A stretch of 64,000 nucleotides of DNA from an uncultured Eubacterium sp. (GCA_910584595.1 CAJUBQ010000014.1:1-64000), one strand, 5' to 3'; positions 16,467-25,264 are shown, numbered from the stretch's first letter. Numbers and translations are program-made. The notes: generated by a model from the sequence alone, not told the origin.

Positions 16467-16645
16467 AAAAAAGAATCCGCAGCAGTGAAGGTGCGGCATC
16501 CGTAGAACAGTACAGATATATTACATGCGCAGGGCCTGCACAGCAATATTGTGATATGGAATGTAATATATCCGGACCTAATGGCTATGCAATGGCAATC
16601 GTGCGCCAGCAGCATGAGCACATATTCGTAGCGGATTATCAATAG
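16454..16645 (+). CDS. Candidate RiPP precursor peptide (63 aa)
   Basis: A 63-residue peptide overlapping the radical SAM gene by 13 bases, with a strong AAGGAGG site nine bases before its ATG. The N-terminal part is charged (NLKKRIRSSEGAASVEQY) and leader-like. A Cys/Gly/Asn-rich patch follows, TCAGPAQQYCDMECNISGPN, with three cysteines, then a tail ending in HIFVADYQ. It does not resemble a known domain. Overlap with a peptide-maturing radical SAM enzyme and a nearby protease gene make a precursor the best reading. Loss of a larger protein's start is the alternative. Confidence 0.6.
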   Translation: MGNLKKRIRSSEGAASVEQYRYITCAGPAQQYCDMECNISGPNGYAMAIVRQQHEHIFVADYQ

Positions 16646-16655
16646 CAAAACAAGT

Positions 16656-16689
16656 GGCTGGCATGCAAGCAAGTGTTTGACTGCCAGCC
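16656..16689 (+). promoter_or_regulatory. Hairpin after the peptide gene
   Basis: GGCTGGCA (16656-16663) pairs with TGCCAGCC (16682-16689). A third GGCTGGCA follows near 16704, allowing an alternative fold. There is no U-run, so it may be a partial terminator or 3' stabiliser that raises peptide mRNA over the downstream genes. Confidence 0.45.
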
Positions 16690-16766
16690 GATTTCCATTA
16701 CAATGGCTGGCAACAGTTTTATGGGTTATCTGAGCTGTTACGATGGATGAGTCCGGGAGAGAGGTT

Positions 16767-19121
16767 ATGAAGAAAAAAAAATATGGCATATTGTTTTTGC
16801 CGGCTGTACTTTTGCTTGCCGCAGTTGGTATCTGTTTATGGACCGTCTCAGATCATGGAAGAAAAAAAACGACAGGGGAACAGGAAGCGGCAGAGCAGAA
16901 GCTGACCATCTGGCTGGATGCAGAAAATGAATATGATGTGCGTTACAGAGCAGCTTTTTACCTGGATGCAAGAGAGAAACTGCAGGGGACAGAGTATGCT
17001 TCTTATTTTACAGATATGGATTTTGAGCTTGTTTCTAAAAGCGGTTTATCCGGGCAGCAGTATCGGGAGGAAATGGAGCTTGCATTGGAAAAAGGGGAAG
17101 GCCCTGATATTATTTATATGGATGCATGCAATGGAGTAGATCCGACAGAGCTCATAAAAGAAAAGAAGCTCGCGCCGCTTGGCGGCGAGATTACAAAACG
17201 GGTGGGAGAAACGTTGGAATACGCGCAGGGGGCGCTGGAAGCCGGACAGCAGGATGGAACGAACTATGTGCTTCCGATCTGTATGGAATGCCCGATTGTA
17301 TTCGGAATAAAAGAAGATCTGGAAGCTGCCGGGATTCATACCGACCGGAAATACGGTTCTTTGGATGAATTTTTGGATGCGCTGCTGGCGGCGCAGGATC
17401 ATACCGGAAAGCTGATATTTGAAAGCCCGCAGGCGGCTGACTGGCTGGAACAGTATTATCTGCCGCAGGATGCGGATCAAAAGCTTAGTGAAAAACTGGC
17501 CCGGGTACGGGGTCTGTGCGGAACAGATGAAAGCACGTTCAGCGCATATCACGGATTGGCTCAGAGGGAGTGTCTGCTGGGCGGCTGCGGCATTTATGAT
17601 TATAAAAATCTTGGAATCAATGCGTCTGTGTTTGGAGAGCAGCAGCTTGCGCTCTTTGCCATACCTGACAGCGAAGGAGCTGTGAGCGGACGCATTACTC
17701 ATGCAGCGGCAGTAAATGCTGATTCTGAAAATGTGCAGGAGGCATTAAAAGCGCTGCTGATGTTTCAATATGCGATGCCGTGTCCGGATATTACCGTCAT
17801 CAATGAAAAAGCAAGCGGTATTTTGGAAACGGCGGACAGTACGCTGCTTTCTACGCCCGGCGTGCTCGCGGTGCCGGATAAGGGGCTTTCCCAAGAAACG
17901 GCAGAAGATTTTAAGAAATGTTCAGTACTAGGGTGCAGCAGCATGTCGTATGTACAGCAATATGGAGACAGGGATGCGCATACAGTACATGCAGGCAGCG
18001 CTGACAAAGGCAGCAGGCAGATGAGTATCTGTTACGCAGATATGGGGGATGCGCAGGCATATCCGCTCGGCCGTTTGCTGAATCAGGCGGCAGCGTCGTA
18101 TGCACAGTCCCAGGAAACGGTTGATGTGCAGCTGCTTTCAAAAAGTGTCCATCGGTTGGGGCTGCCGAAGGAATACCGCCTGATGGATCAGTATCAAACA
18201 GCGCCGGATGCGCTGATTTGTCCGGCCGCAGAGTCTTTGGATCTATGCGGGATAAAAGCAGGTATGGGAGCGGATTTTGACAGGATGTTGAAAGAAAGCA
18301 GTGATACACTCCGGTTTTTGCCTGATTTTTTAAAAGAAGGCATTCGATATGGCGCTGCAGCGGTTGGGCTTCCGATACAGGTGCGAGAGTACGGAGCCTG
18401 GGTTAGCCGCCGAATGCTGAAACAGGCTGGTCTTTCCGAAGACTGGAAGCCGAAAGATGCCGTACAGCTGACAAAGGGGATGGAAAAGCTTGCAAAAACT
18501 GCTGGACCTGCAAATGTAGTATTTGGCAGAAATGAGATGAAGGCGTATGCATTATTTGCGGAACCGGACAGTTTGCTTGTACAGCAGGAAGACGGCAGTT
18601 TTCGGTGTTCCAAAGACAGCTGGGCTAACAGTATTGCGATGTTCCAAAGCTGGAAAGATGCCGGGATCGCGCGGCGTGTTGCCGGAGCACGTGTACAGGA
18701 AGCCATGCAAAAGCTTGCAGAAGGGAAAACCGGTATGGTTTTGGGATGCAGTGATTTGTCCGGATATATTGATGGTGCATATGGTGCGGCAATGACAAAA
18801 AAACAGCAGCAGGATCTGGTGTTTCTCTCTCTGTCTCCAGCCGCAGAGGCGGATATTTTGTTTGTTTCCCAAAATTCAGATCACGCAGAGGAAGCGTTTG
18901 CATTTTGGAAAGAAGCGCTTTGCCTGCCGAACTATGAAGAGATGATTCGTGCGAACTGCGGGATTCCGGTTACGCAGGCGTCAGAAAATGTCAGACAGAT
19001 TCTTCCTTTGGAGGAAATGAAAGGAGATTTCATGGAATTGCTGGAAGGTATATGGGAATCAGATGATGACGCACAGGATCTTGCAGAACGGTATCCGTTG
19101 TATGAATGGACGGAAACGTAA
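16767..19121 (+). CDS. Membrane-anchored tandem solute-binding protein
   Basis: A 784-residue exported protein. An N-terminal hydrophobic segment (about 6-26) acts as signal or anchor, without a clear lipobox. Residues ~45-370 look like one family-1 extracellular binding domain (EGPDIIYMDACNG, NYVLPICMECP) and ~430-784 like a second (APDALICPAA, VNSIAMFQSW-like SWANSIAMFQSW, LPNYEEMI). Two binding domains in one chain is unusual for this family. It precedes the protease and permease genes in the same operon. Start at 16767 follows GGAGAG. Ligand unknown; peptide or glycan binding is possible. Confidence 0.7.
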   Translation: MKKKKYGILFLPAVLLLAAVGICLWTVSDHGRKKTTGEQEAAEQKLTIWLDAENEYDVRYRAAFYLDAREKLQGTEYASYFTDMDFELVSKSGLSGQQYREEMELALEKGEGPDIIYMDACNGVDPTELIKEKKLAPLGGEITKRVGETLEYAQGALEAGQQDGTNYVLPICMECPIVFGIKEDLEAAGIHTDRKYGSLDEFLDALLAAQDHTGKLIFESPQAADWLEQYYLPQDADQKLSEKLARVRGLCGTDESTFSAYHGLAQRECLLGGCGIYDYKNLGINASVFGEQQLALFAIPDSEGAVSGRITHAAAVNADSENVQEALKALLMFQYAMPCPDITVINEKASGILETADSTLLSTPGVLAVPDKGLSQETAEDFKKCSVLGCSSMSYVQQYGDRDAHTVHAGSADKGSRQMSICYADMGDAQAYPLGRLLNQAAASYAQSQETVDVQLLSKSVHRLGLPKEYRLMDQYQTAPDALICPAAESLDLCGIKAGMGADFDRMLKESSDTLRFLPDFLKEGIRYGAAAVGLPIQVREYGAWVSRRMLKQAGLSEDWKPKDAVQLTKGMEKLAKTAGPANVVFGRNEMKAYALFAEPDSLLVQQEDGSFRCSKDSWANSIAMFQSWKDAGIARRVAGARVQEAMQKLAEGKTGMVLGCSDLSGYIDGAYGAAMTKKQQQDLVFLSLSPAAEADILFVSQNSDHAEEAFAFWKEALCLPNYEEMIRANCGIPVTQASENVRQILPLEEMKGDFMELLEGIWESDDDAQDLAERYPLYEWTET

Positions 19122-19175
19122 GACAGGAGCGGATCTGGCAGGCGGAGCAATGGAATATGGGAGTATGGTCTGAAC

Positions 19176-20303
19176 ATGAACAGGATAAAAATTGCAGTAT
19201 TGGATGACGGCGTTTGTACAGACTCCGCTGTTTTAGCCAAACGGCTGGATTTTGACATGCAGTGCCACAGCGGAGTGATACAGCCCCGCTGCCGGCCGGT
19301 TATGCCTGGTTCCCATGGTACGGTTGTTGCGGATCTGATCTGTGCTTATGGAAAGAGCGTGCAGATTGGCAGCGTACAGGTGATGCTGCCGAAGGAACGG
19401 GGAAGCATCTGTGATGTGCTGTGTGCAGCCCGGTGGTGTGCAGACCATGGTGCAGATGTCATTCATATGAGTATCGGAACGAAACAGTGGCAGGATTTTT
19501 TCCAAATGGAGCGTGTGATCGTTCCGCTGGCTGAAAAGATTCCTGTTGTAGCGGCAAATAATAACAGCAAAGAATTTTCACTGCCCGGCGGTATTTCCGT
19601 TGTCTGGGATGTAAGCTTTAAGCTGTCTGGCGGTCCGGTAGTGAGAAACAAACAAAGAGGCGCATATGGCATAGAAACAAATCTTTGGGTGCCAAAGCAG
19701 GCTGCATGCAGATATGGAAATCTGATCGGCAGCAGCAACAGCTATCAGGCGGCGCTGGTAACGGGATTTTTGGCAGACAATGGTTTGTTGCAGCGGCCGG
19801 TTTCGCGGCAGAGCTTGTACGATGAGCTGGCATGGCATTGCAGAGGATATGGGACCAGTGTGCAAAAAACGGACAGGACAGACAGCAGCGGTACCTGCCG
19901 GTGTCTGGAAGATATTGCTGTAGTATGGATTTGCATAGAAGGTAAGGCAGAAGAGGGATTTCAGCTGCTGAGAGAATTTCATAAACAAGATTATTATGCA
20001 ATCGCAGCGGCACAACAGGATTTGGATTGTATAGATACGATGTTTTGGAAGTGTCTGTCGGTTTTAAATAAAGAACAGCTGTGCGCGTTAGCTGAAGAAT
20101 ACCAGTGTGATCTGATCCTTGCTGTTTCGCATCAATGGGATCTGGCGGAATTGGCGGATTATACGCTTCATATATCTGATGCAAAACTTTGTCTTTATGG
20201 AAAGCGCAGACAGCTGCTTGCCTCGACGGAAAAAACTTCTGGAAGCTGGCAGACGGCAGCGGCGGAACTGATCATCAGGCAGTATGAGAAAGAAATCGGA
20301 TAG
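19176..20303 (+). CDS. Subtilase (S8)-like cytoplasmic protein with C-terminal extension
   Basis: A 375-residue protein. Residues 1-205 fit a compact subtilase: Asp10 in AVLDDGV, His47 in GSHGT, the structural strand DVIHMSIG at 94-101, the oxyanion Asn region AANNNS at 126-131, and Ser189 in SNSYQAA in the place of GTSxAxP. No signal peptide or propeptide is present, so it should act in the cytoplasm. Residues ~210-375 form an extra domain I do not recognise. In this operon it may remove the leader of the peptide at 16454 (inference). The ribosome site is weak, GGGAG about 13 bases upstream. Confidence 0.72.
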   Translation: MNRIKIAVLDDGVCTDSAVLAKRLDFDMQCHSGVIQPRCRPVMPGSHGTVVADLICAYGKSVQIGSVQVMLPKERGSICDVLCAARWCADHGADVIHMSIGTKQWQDFFQMERVIVPLAEKIPVVAANNNSKEFSLPGGISVVWDVSFKLSGGPVVRNKQRGAYGIETNLWVPKQAACRYGNLIGSSNSYQAALVTGFLADNGLLQRPVSRQSLYDELAWHCRGYGTSVQKTDRTDSSGTCRCLEDIAVVWICIEGKAEEGFQLLREFHKQDYYAIAAAQQDLDCIDTMFWKCLSVLNKEQLCALAEEYQCDLILAVSHQWDLAELADYTLHISDAKLCLYGKRRQLLASTEKTSGSWQTAAAELIIRQYEKEIG

Positions 20304-20325
20304 CTGAATAAAAATAACAGGTCAT

Positions 20326-20370
20326 GAAATGATCTGTTATGAAATGATCTGCTATAAAATGATCTGTTAT
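20326..20370 (+). repeat. Three tandem 15-bp repeats before the permease gene
   Basis: Units GAAATGATCTGTTAT, GAAATGATCTGCTAT and AAAATGATCTGTTAT lie end to end just before the ribosome site of the MalF-like gene. The unit length is a multiple of three, so the upstream reading frame stays open through it. It could expand or contract by slippage. Confidence 0.85.
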
Positions 20371-20388
20371 AAAATAGGGGAGAAGGCC

Positions 20389-21270
20389 ATGAGCTTACGC
20401 AAAAAAGAAGCATTTACGGGAATTCTGCTGATCCTGCCATTTTTTGCAGGTTTTTTATTGTTTTATTTAGTACCTTTTTGTATTAGTGCGGGATACTCAT
20501 TTACATCAGGGGTAGGAGGGCTTACGCTGGTTGGGTTTCAAAATTATCGTCAGGTAATGGAAAGCCATGCGTTTAGGCTGGCGGCAGGAAATACATTTCG
20601 GTTTATTGGTTTGGGCATTCCTCTGATTATGGGCATTTCGCTGGGACTTTCCTTGCTGATATTTCAAAAAGCGGGAAAATCAGGTTTGTTCCAGTCTGTT
20701 TTTTTATACCCGATGGTAATTCCAATTGGAACGACGGTGCTGTTTTTTCAGGTGATGCTTTCGGAGTTTGGAGCCATAAACAGAGTATTGTCACTGCTTC
20801 ATCTGCCGGTGCAGCAATGGCTGGATTCCGACAAAGCGTTTTATGTACTGCTGTTTTTATATATATGGAAAAATTGCGGCTATAATATGGTATTGTTTTT
20901 AACCGGGCTGAACGCAATTCCCGGAGAGCTTTGGGAAGCAGCGTCGCTCGAAGGTACGGGTGCATGGCGTTATTTTCGCTATATCCAGTGTCCGCTGCTT
21001 GTGCCAAGTTTTTTGTTTGTATTTGTAATGTCGGTGATTAATTCTTTTAAATGCTACAGAGAAGCGTATCTGCTGGCTGGAAGCTATCCGCACGATAGTA
21101 TTTATATGCTGCAGCATTTTATGAATCATAATTTTGAAAATCTGAATTACCAGAGACTTTCCGTTGCGGCTATTTTAGTGTTCCTTGTTATTTTTATAAT
21201 GATTATTGGGCTGTTTGCCTGCAGGGCGCATATGGAGCGGGAAGATACGGGCAGACGTAAAAAGCAGTGA
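20389..21270 (+). CDS. ABC transporter permease, MalF/UgpA type
   Basis: A 293-residue membrane protein with six predicted helices, beginning RKKEAFTGILLILPFFAGF, the usual opening of sugar ABC permeases. The cytoplasmic EAA loop is intact: WEAASLEGTGAWRYFRYIQCPLL-type, in which EAA and G align with the family. Start at 20389 follows GGGGAG; a longer frame to 20329 reads through 15-bp repeats and lacks a ribosome site. It overlaps the next permease by one base. No ATPase gene lies in the operon, so a shared MsmX/MsmK-type ATPase is expected from elsewhere. Confidence 0.88.
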   Translation: MSLRKKEAFTGILLILPFFAGFLLFYLVPFCISAGYSFTSGVGGLTLVGFQNYRQVMESHAFRLAAGNTFRFIGLGIPLIMGISLGLSLLIFQKAGKSGLFQSVFLYPMVIPIGTTVLFFQVMLSEFGAINRVLSLLHLPVQQWLDSDKAFYVLLFLYIWKNCGYNMVLFLTGLNAIPGELWEAASLEGTGAWRYFRYIQCPLLVPSFLFVFVMSVINSFKCYREAYLLAGSYPHDSIYMLQHFMNHNFENLNYQRLSVAAILVFLVIFIMIIGLFACRAHMEREDTGRRKKQ

Positions 21271-22130
21271 TGGAATGGGCAGGTGAATCAAAGAGTATGA
21301 AAGTGTTAAGAGCAGCCATATTGGCAGCTGCTGCAGTTTTGGTTTTGCTGCCGCTTGTATATACGGTGTCAAATGCATTTATGGGAAGCAGTGAACTATT
21401 ACATTATTATGGGAGTCTTTGGAGTGGGGAGAGACGGTATATGAATTTTCATCTGATACCGGATCGATGGTCGCTGGAAGGACTATACCATGTATTTTTA
21501 GCTGATGCGAACTATCTGACAAAGTTTTGGAATTCGCTTGGCATGACGGCAGCGATTGTGACAGGACAGGTTCTTTTGTCACTGACTGCAGGGTATGGGT
21601 TTTCAAGGTTCCGTTTTCCGGGGCGTAACGTTTTGTTTGTAGCAGTCATTATCCTTATGATGATGCCCTATCAGGTAACGCTGGTCAGTAACTATATTGT
21701 ACTGGATCATATGGGGCTGTTAGGATCCTATGCAGCAATGATCCTGCCAGGGATTTTTTCTTCCTTTGGCGTTTTTTTAATCAAACAGACCGTGGATGAG
21801 ATACCGATGGAAACACTGGAAGCTGCCAAACTGGATGGGGCAGGAGTCTTTCGAACGCTGATTTATATTGTTGCGCCGATATGCCGGGGCGGGATTGTGT
21901 CATTGATTCTGTTGAACTTTGTAGATAATTGGAACATGGTGGAGCAGCCGATTGTGTTTTTGAAAGAAGAACGGATGTATCCGCTGTCTGTATTTTTAGC
22001 CCGGTCACTTTCAGATACAAAGTCAGCCGGATTTGCATGCGGGTTATTGGCTCTGGCGCCGGTCATGCTTTTATATATGAATTTTAAAGAGGAATTGATG
22101 AACGGGATTGCTGTATCCAGCTTAAAATAA
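21270..22130 (+). CDS. ABC transporter permease, MalG type
   Basis: A 286-residue partner of the preceding permease with six helices and an intact EAA loop, LEAAKLDGAGVFRTLIYIVAP. FWNSLGMTAAIVTGQVLLSLTAGYGFSRF-type sequence near 75-105 is typical of MalG-like permeases. The start is uncertain: the ATG at 21270 overlaps the preceding stop, while the ATG at 21297 has AGGTGA ten bases upstream. Together with the MalF-like protein it forms an import channel for a ligand delivered by the binding proteins at 16767 and 23915. Confidence 0.87.
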   Translation: MEWAGESKSMKVLRAAILAAAAVLVLLPLVYTVSNAFMGSSELLHYYGSLWSGERRYMNFHLIPDRWSLEGLYHVFLADANYLTKFWNSLGMTAAIVTGQVLLSLTAGYGFSRFRFPGRNVLFVAVIILMMMPYQVTLVSNYIVLDHMGLLGSYAAMILPGIFSSFGVFLIKQTVDEIPMETLEAAKLDGAGVFRTLIYIVAPICRGGIVSLILLNFVDNWNMVEQPIVFLKEERMYPLSVFLARSLSDTKSAGFACGLLALAPVMLLYMNFKEELMNGIAVSSLK

Positions 22131-22142
22131 GGAGGTATCTGC

Positions 22143-22799
22143 ATGAAAAAAAAGAGGCGGCTGCGAAAGCTGACCGGCTGCGTATTTCTTGTTTTTTTAT
22201 TGTGTACGGCGCTCGCCAGGCAGTTTGAGATGCTTTTATTGCCCAAGGTTTTGACAGCAGCGTCAGGAGCCGGGACGGTGACGCATCAAAGTACGTACCC
22301 GGCGACAGCAGAAGGCTTCAAAGTGAGCTGGATCATAGACAAAGCGGAGTATGAATATTACAAAGACACACGAAAGGCAGAACTTACATGGATTTGCGCA
22401 GATGGCAGGGAACGGGAGGAACGGTTCAAAATTACGCATAAGAAGGAAAATACGGATGGTACATGGACCTTTATGTTAAATGCAAAAAAAATATCGAAAG
22501 AAGGCGTGGGCGGCCTGTTTGGTACATTGAGCGTATGTTTGGAAAATGAAGTTTCCTATCCGTATACACTGCCGTTGTCGGCGCTTTCCATGGATGCGGA
22601 TGGGTATATGGTGTTTGCAGTACAGACAAAACAGGGGCTTTTTTCGGATGTGCAGACGGTGACAAAGATACCGCTGCGGGTGTTGGATCAGGACAGCCAT
22701 ACGGCAGCTGTTTCGTCCGGATGGGCGGAGCGTGTTGTCACCTATACAAGCAGGCCGCTTGCGGAGGGTATGCGTGTTGTGACAGCGGATGGGAGCTGA
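22143..22799 (+). CDS. Exported adaptor-like protein (HlyD/MFP C-terminal-like)
   Basis: A 218-residue protein with an N-terminal hydrophobic signal/anchor (about 10-28). The body lacks a long coiled coil. Its end, GLFSDVQTVTKIPLRVL then SSGWAERVVTY and PLAEGMRVV, resembles the last domain of membrane fusion proteins, where a similar pattern reads VxxGLxxGDxVV and LxxGxxV. It sits 12 bp after the MalG-like gene and before a MacB-like gene, the usual MFP-MacB order. Resemblance is by eye and moderate; no function is shown. GGAGG precedes the ATG. Confidence 0.55.
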   Translation: MKKKRRLRKLTGCVFLVFLLCTALARQFEMLLLPKVLTAASGAGTVTHQSTYPATAEGFKVSWIIDKAEYEYYKDTRKAELTWICADGREREERFKITHKKENTDGTWTFMLNAKKISKEGVGGLFGTLSVCLENEVSYPYTLPLSALSMDADGYMVFAVQTKQGLFSDVQTVTKIPLRVLDQDSHTAAVSSGWAERVVTYTSRPLAEGMRVVTADGS

Positions 22800-22829
22800 C
22801 CAAAAGACAGTAGCAAGAGGGTGGTTTTT

Positions 22830-23918
22830 TTGAGGCAGAAAAACAGAGCAGGCGGCATAGGTGCCCGCAGAAGTTTTTTTTGGACAGTTACGTTGCTTCT
22901 CGCACTGGCAGGCTTCAGGCAGATATGGACGGCCGGACGGGAACTGCCGGATCTGGTAGAATGGTATGACAGTCAGGGGTTTGCATATTCGCCGAAACAG
23001 CTGGAAAGATTGGCCAAAAGCCCGGATGTGGGGGTTTTGGCACAGGCACATCTTCCGGTAGAGGGGCAGCTGCCCATGGGCGTTTCGAAGCGAAACGTAT
23101 GTATGGCCGATACAGAATATTTTGCATGGTGCGGATTAGAACCAGAGACAGGGCAATGGCCGCAGGAAACGGGAGAGGCGATGGTCAGCAGCGAATGGGC
23201 GCTTTCCTATTATAAGCATTTTGATATCATTGGGCAGTCTATACAGGTGAACGGCCGGACATACCGTATCAGTGGAGTGTACCGCGCAAGATCCTCCTGG
23301 CGGCAGAAGATGTCTGAAGATGGGATGCAGGCGGTATATCTCTCGTTTTGCCCGCAAGATTTGTCACAGGAATATGAAGTAAATTATATATATTTTCCAA
23401 AAAAAGGCGGAGATCTTCAAAGCTGTCTGGCTTATCTGGAAGATGTGGCGGCGCGGGCAAGCGGTGTACATAGGGAACCGGAAGTGATGCTGGATATAGA
23501 AAGCGTGAGGCATGTCTGCATGCAGAATGCGGCTGTATGCCTGATGCTGTGGCTGCTTGCGGCAGCATTTTATTTCCGGGAAAGAGGAAATAAGACGGTA
23601 AGTCTGCTTAGTGTAGCGCTTTTTCTGGCTGTTATCGTCTGCCACAGGTGGTATATTCCGATGGAATATCTGCCCAAGGAACAGATTTTTGATTTTTCAG
23701 CATATATGGAGCAGTATGTACAGAGACAAAATCTGCGGCACTGGTATCAGGAAAGCGGTTATTTTGGCAATCTGACGTTTATCCATACGTGGATGTCATT
23801 TGGAATGCTGGCTGTGACAGGCAGTTTTGCAGCGGTTTTGGCGTTTCAGTCTGCTGTGAAGCTGCTGTATCGGGCCATTATTCGCAGCCTGAAAAAAGAA
23901 AGGGATGGGACGGAATGA
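22830..23918 (+). CDS. MacB-like membrane protein (PCD ectodomain, four helices)
   Basis: About 362 residues. Helix 1 lies near 15-33, then an outside domain to ~235 with the MacB_PCD pattern: GEAMVSSEWALSYY, DIIGQSIQVNG and YRISGVYRA. Three further helices follow (near 240, 260 and 325). The topology equals MacB/FtsX permeases, yet no ATPase is encoded nearby and the helices are shorter and more diverged than usual. TTG at 22830 is the likely start, six bases after AGAGGGTGG; a GTG at 22821 lacks a site. It overlaps the next gene by four bases. Confidence 0.6.
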   Translation: MRQKNRAGGIGARRSFFWTVTLLLALAGFRQIWTAGRELPDLVEWYDSQGFAYSPKQLERLAKSPDVGVLAQAHLPVEGQLPMGVSKRNVCMADTEYFAWCGLEPETGQWPQETGEAMVSSEWALSYYKHFDIIGQSIQVNGRTYRISGVYRARSSWRQKMSEDGMQAVYLSFCPQDLSQEYEVNYIYFPKKGGDLQSCLAYLEDVAARASGVHREPEVMLDIESVRHVCMQNAAVCLMLWLLAAAFYFRERGNKTVSLLSVALFLAVIVCHRWYIPMEYLPKEQIFDFSAYMEQYVQRQNLRHWYQESGYFGNLTFIHTWMSFGMLAVTGSFAAVLAFQSAVKLLYRAIIRSLKKERDGTE

Positions 23919-25237
23919 AAAAAAGGATGAAAAAAGGCTTTCGAAAACGTTTGCTGGCGGTTCTGGCGACAGGCAGCCTTTGCACTGCCGCGTTCTGCGG
24001 CTGTGCTGGCGGTGAAGAAGTGAAACAGACAAATGACAGCCTGAAATTGTGTGTCGATAAGTTTATCAATGAAACATATCAGGCGGGATTTGAACAGTTT
24101 AAAGAAGAATATCCGGATGTGCAGCTGGATGTAGAGGTCTATGAGGATCTGATGACCGGCATGCAGAGGGTAAATACGCAGATTATGGCAGGGGAAGGGC
24201 CGGATCTTTTAATTCTGCCATGCTATGGAAATACGGACGTCTATAAAATGATGCGTGCAGGAGCGTTTGCTCCGATGGATGAGTTTCTCAAAGAGGACAG
24301 TGCATGGAATGCGCAAGATTATGTAAAGGCAGCGCTGGACGCGGGTATTTATGATGGAAAGCAGATGGTAATGCCGCTTAGCTATTACGTGCAGACCGCG
24401 GTTACATCACAACAAAATCTGGAACAGGCAGGGATATCGCTGGATTCCTGCGCAGACATGCTTTCTTTTATGCAGGAGACGGCCGGATTTTATGAAACGG
24501 ACGGTATTACCCAGACGCTTGGAGATCAGGGGAAGCTTGGAATATTTCCAACGTATTTGTCAAAGTCGTTTTTAAACTACAAAGACGCAACAATTGGAGT
24601 GGAAGAACAGATGCTGCAGCAGGCATGTGAAGCATATAAAAACTTTTATGAGGAGGACAGTTCTGTAAACCTGCCTCCTGGGGCAGCCTGGGAAGTTGGA
24701 GAAAAGATTGCCGCCGGAGATATCGGGATATATCTTACAACTGGCCCGAGTGATTTTATGAAAGCCGCCCAGGCAGTGGCAGCAAATGCGCAGCCGGTAT
24801 TATGGCCGTTTAAAAACGCAGACGGCGCGGTGAGCGCGAATATTATGGAGTATGCCGGTATCCGGGCAAATAGCGGGAACCGGCAGAATGCATGGAATTT
24901 ATTAAAAATTTTAATGGGAGAAAACACGCAGCGGGAGGTGTGTAAAGGCGGCTTGTATTCTCCGGTATTAAAAAGTGTCCTGGAAGAAGGCATTGACGCC
25001 GCCGGAGAGGATGCCTTCCAGCGTGGGCAAAAGATTACGGAAATGGCGAAACTTTCGGACGATCTGATGCAGCAGTATAAAGAAGCAGTGATGGAGCCTT
25101 CACACGCAGTGTTTGTTACAGATATCAGCAATCAAAAATTTATGGAATATATGCGTCCGTTTTATGAAGGGGAAAGCAGTTATGAAGACTGTTTCGCCAG
25201 TTTTAAAAAATTTACGGATGTTTATCTAAGCGAATAA
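23915..25237 (+). CDS. Extracellular solute-binding lipoprotein (family 1 type)
   Basis: A 440-residue secreted lipoprotein. The positively charged N-terminus, hydrophobic core and AAFCGC lipobox put the lipid on C30 (or C28). The mature part follows family-1 binding proteins: MAGEGPDLLILPCYG near 90, GIYDGKQMVMPLSYYVQ near 150. It would feed the MalFG-like permeases of the same operon. Start at 23915 forms an ATGA overlap with the MacB-like gene. This is the last gene of the operon; nested palindromes follow. Confidence 0.9.
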   Translation: MKKRMKKGFRKRLLAVLATGSLCTAAFCGCAGGEEVKQTNDSLKLCVDKFINETYQAGFEQFKEEYPDVQLDVEVYEDLMTGMQRVNTQIMAGEGPDLLILPCYGNTDVYKMMRAGAFAPMDEFLKEDSAWNAQDYVKAALDAGIYDGKQMVMPLSYYVQTAVTSQQNLEQAGISLDSCADMLSFMQETAGFYETDGITQTLGDQGKLGIFPTYLSKSFLNYKDATIGVEEQMLQQACEAYKNFYEEDSSVNLPPGAAWEVGEKIAAGDIGIYLTTGPSDFMKAAQAVAANAQPVLWPFKNADGAVSANIMEYAGIRANSGNRQNAWNLLKILMGENTQREVCKGGLYSPVLKSVLEEGIDAAGEDAFQRGQKITEMAKLSDDLMQQYKEAVMEPSHAVFVTDISNQKFMEYMRPFYEGESSYEDCFASFKKFTDVYLSE

Positions 25238-25264
25238 GATACGGATCATCTTATCAAAGATCTG

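Noticed and set aside
16400..16742. A frameshift hiding the missing SPASM domain of the radical SAM enzyme
   Set aside because: All three forward frames were read; none encodes a Cys-rich SPASM-like segment, only the 63-aa peptide.
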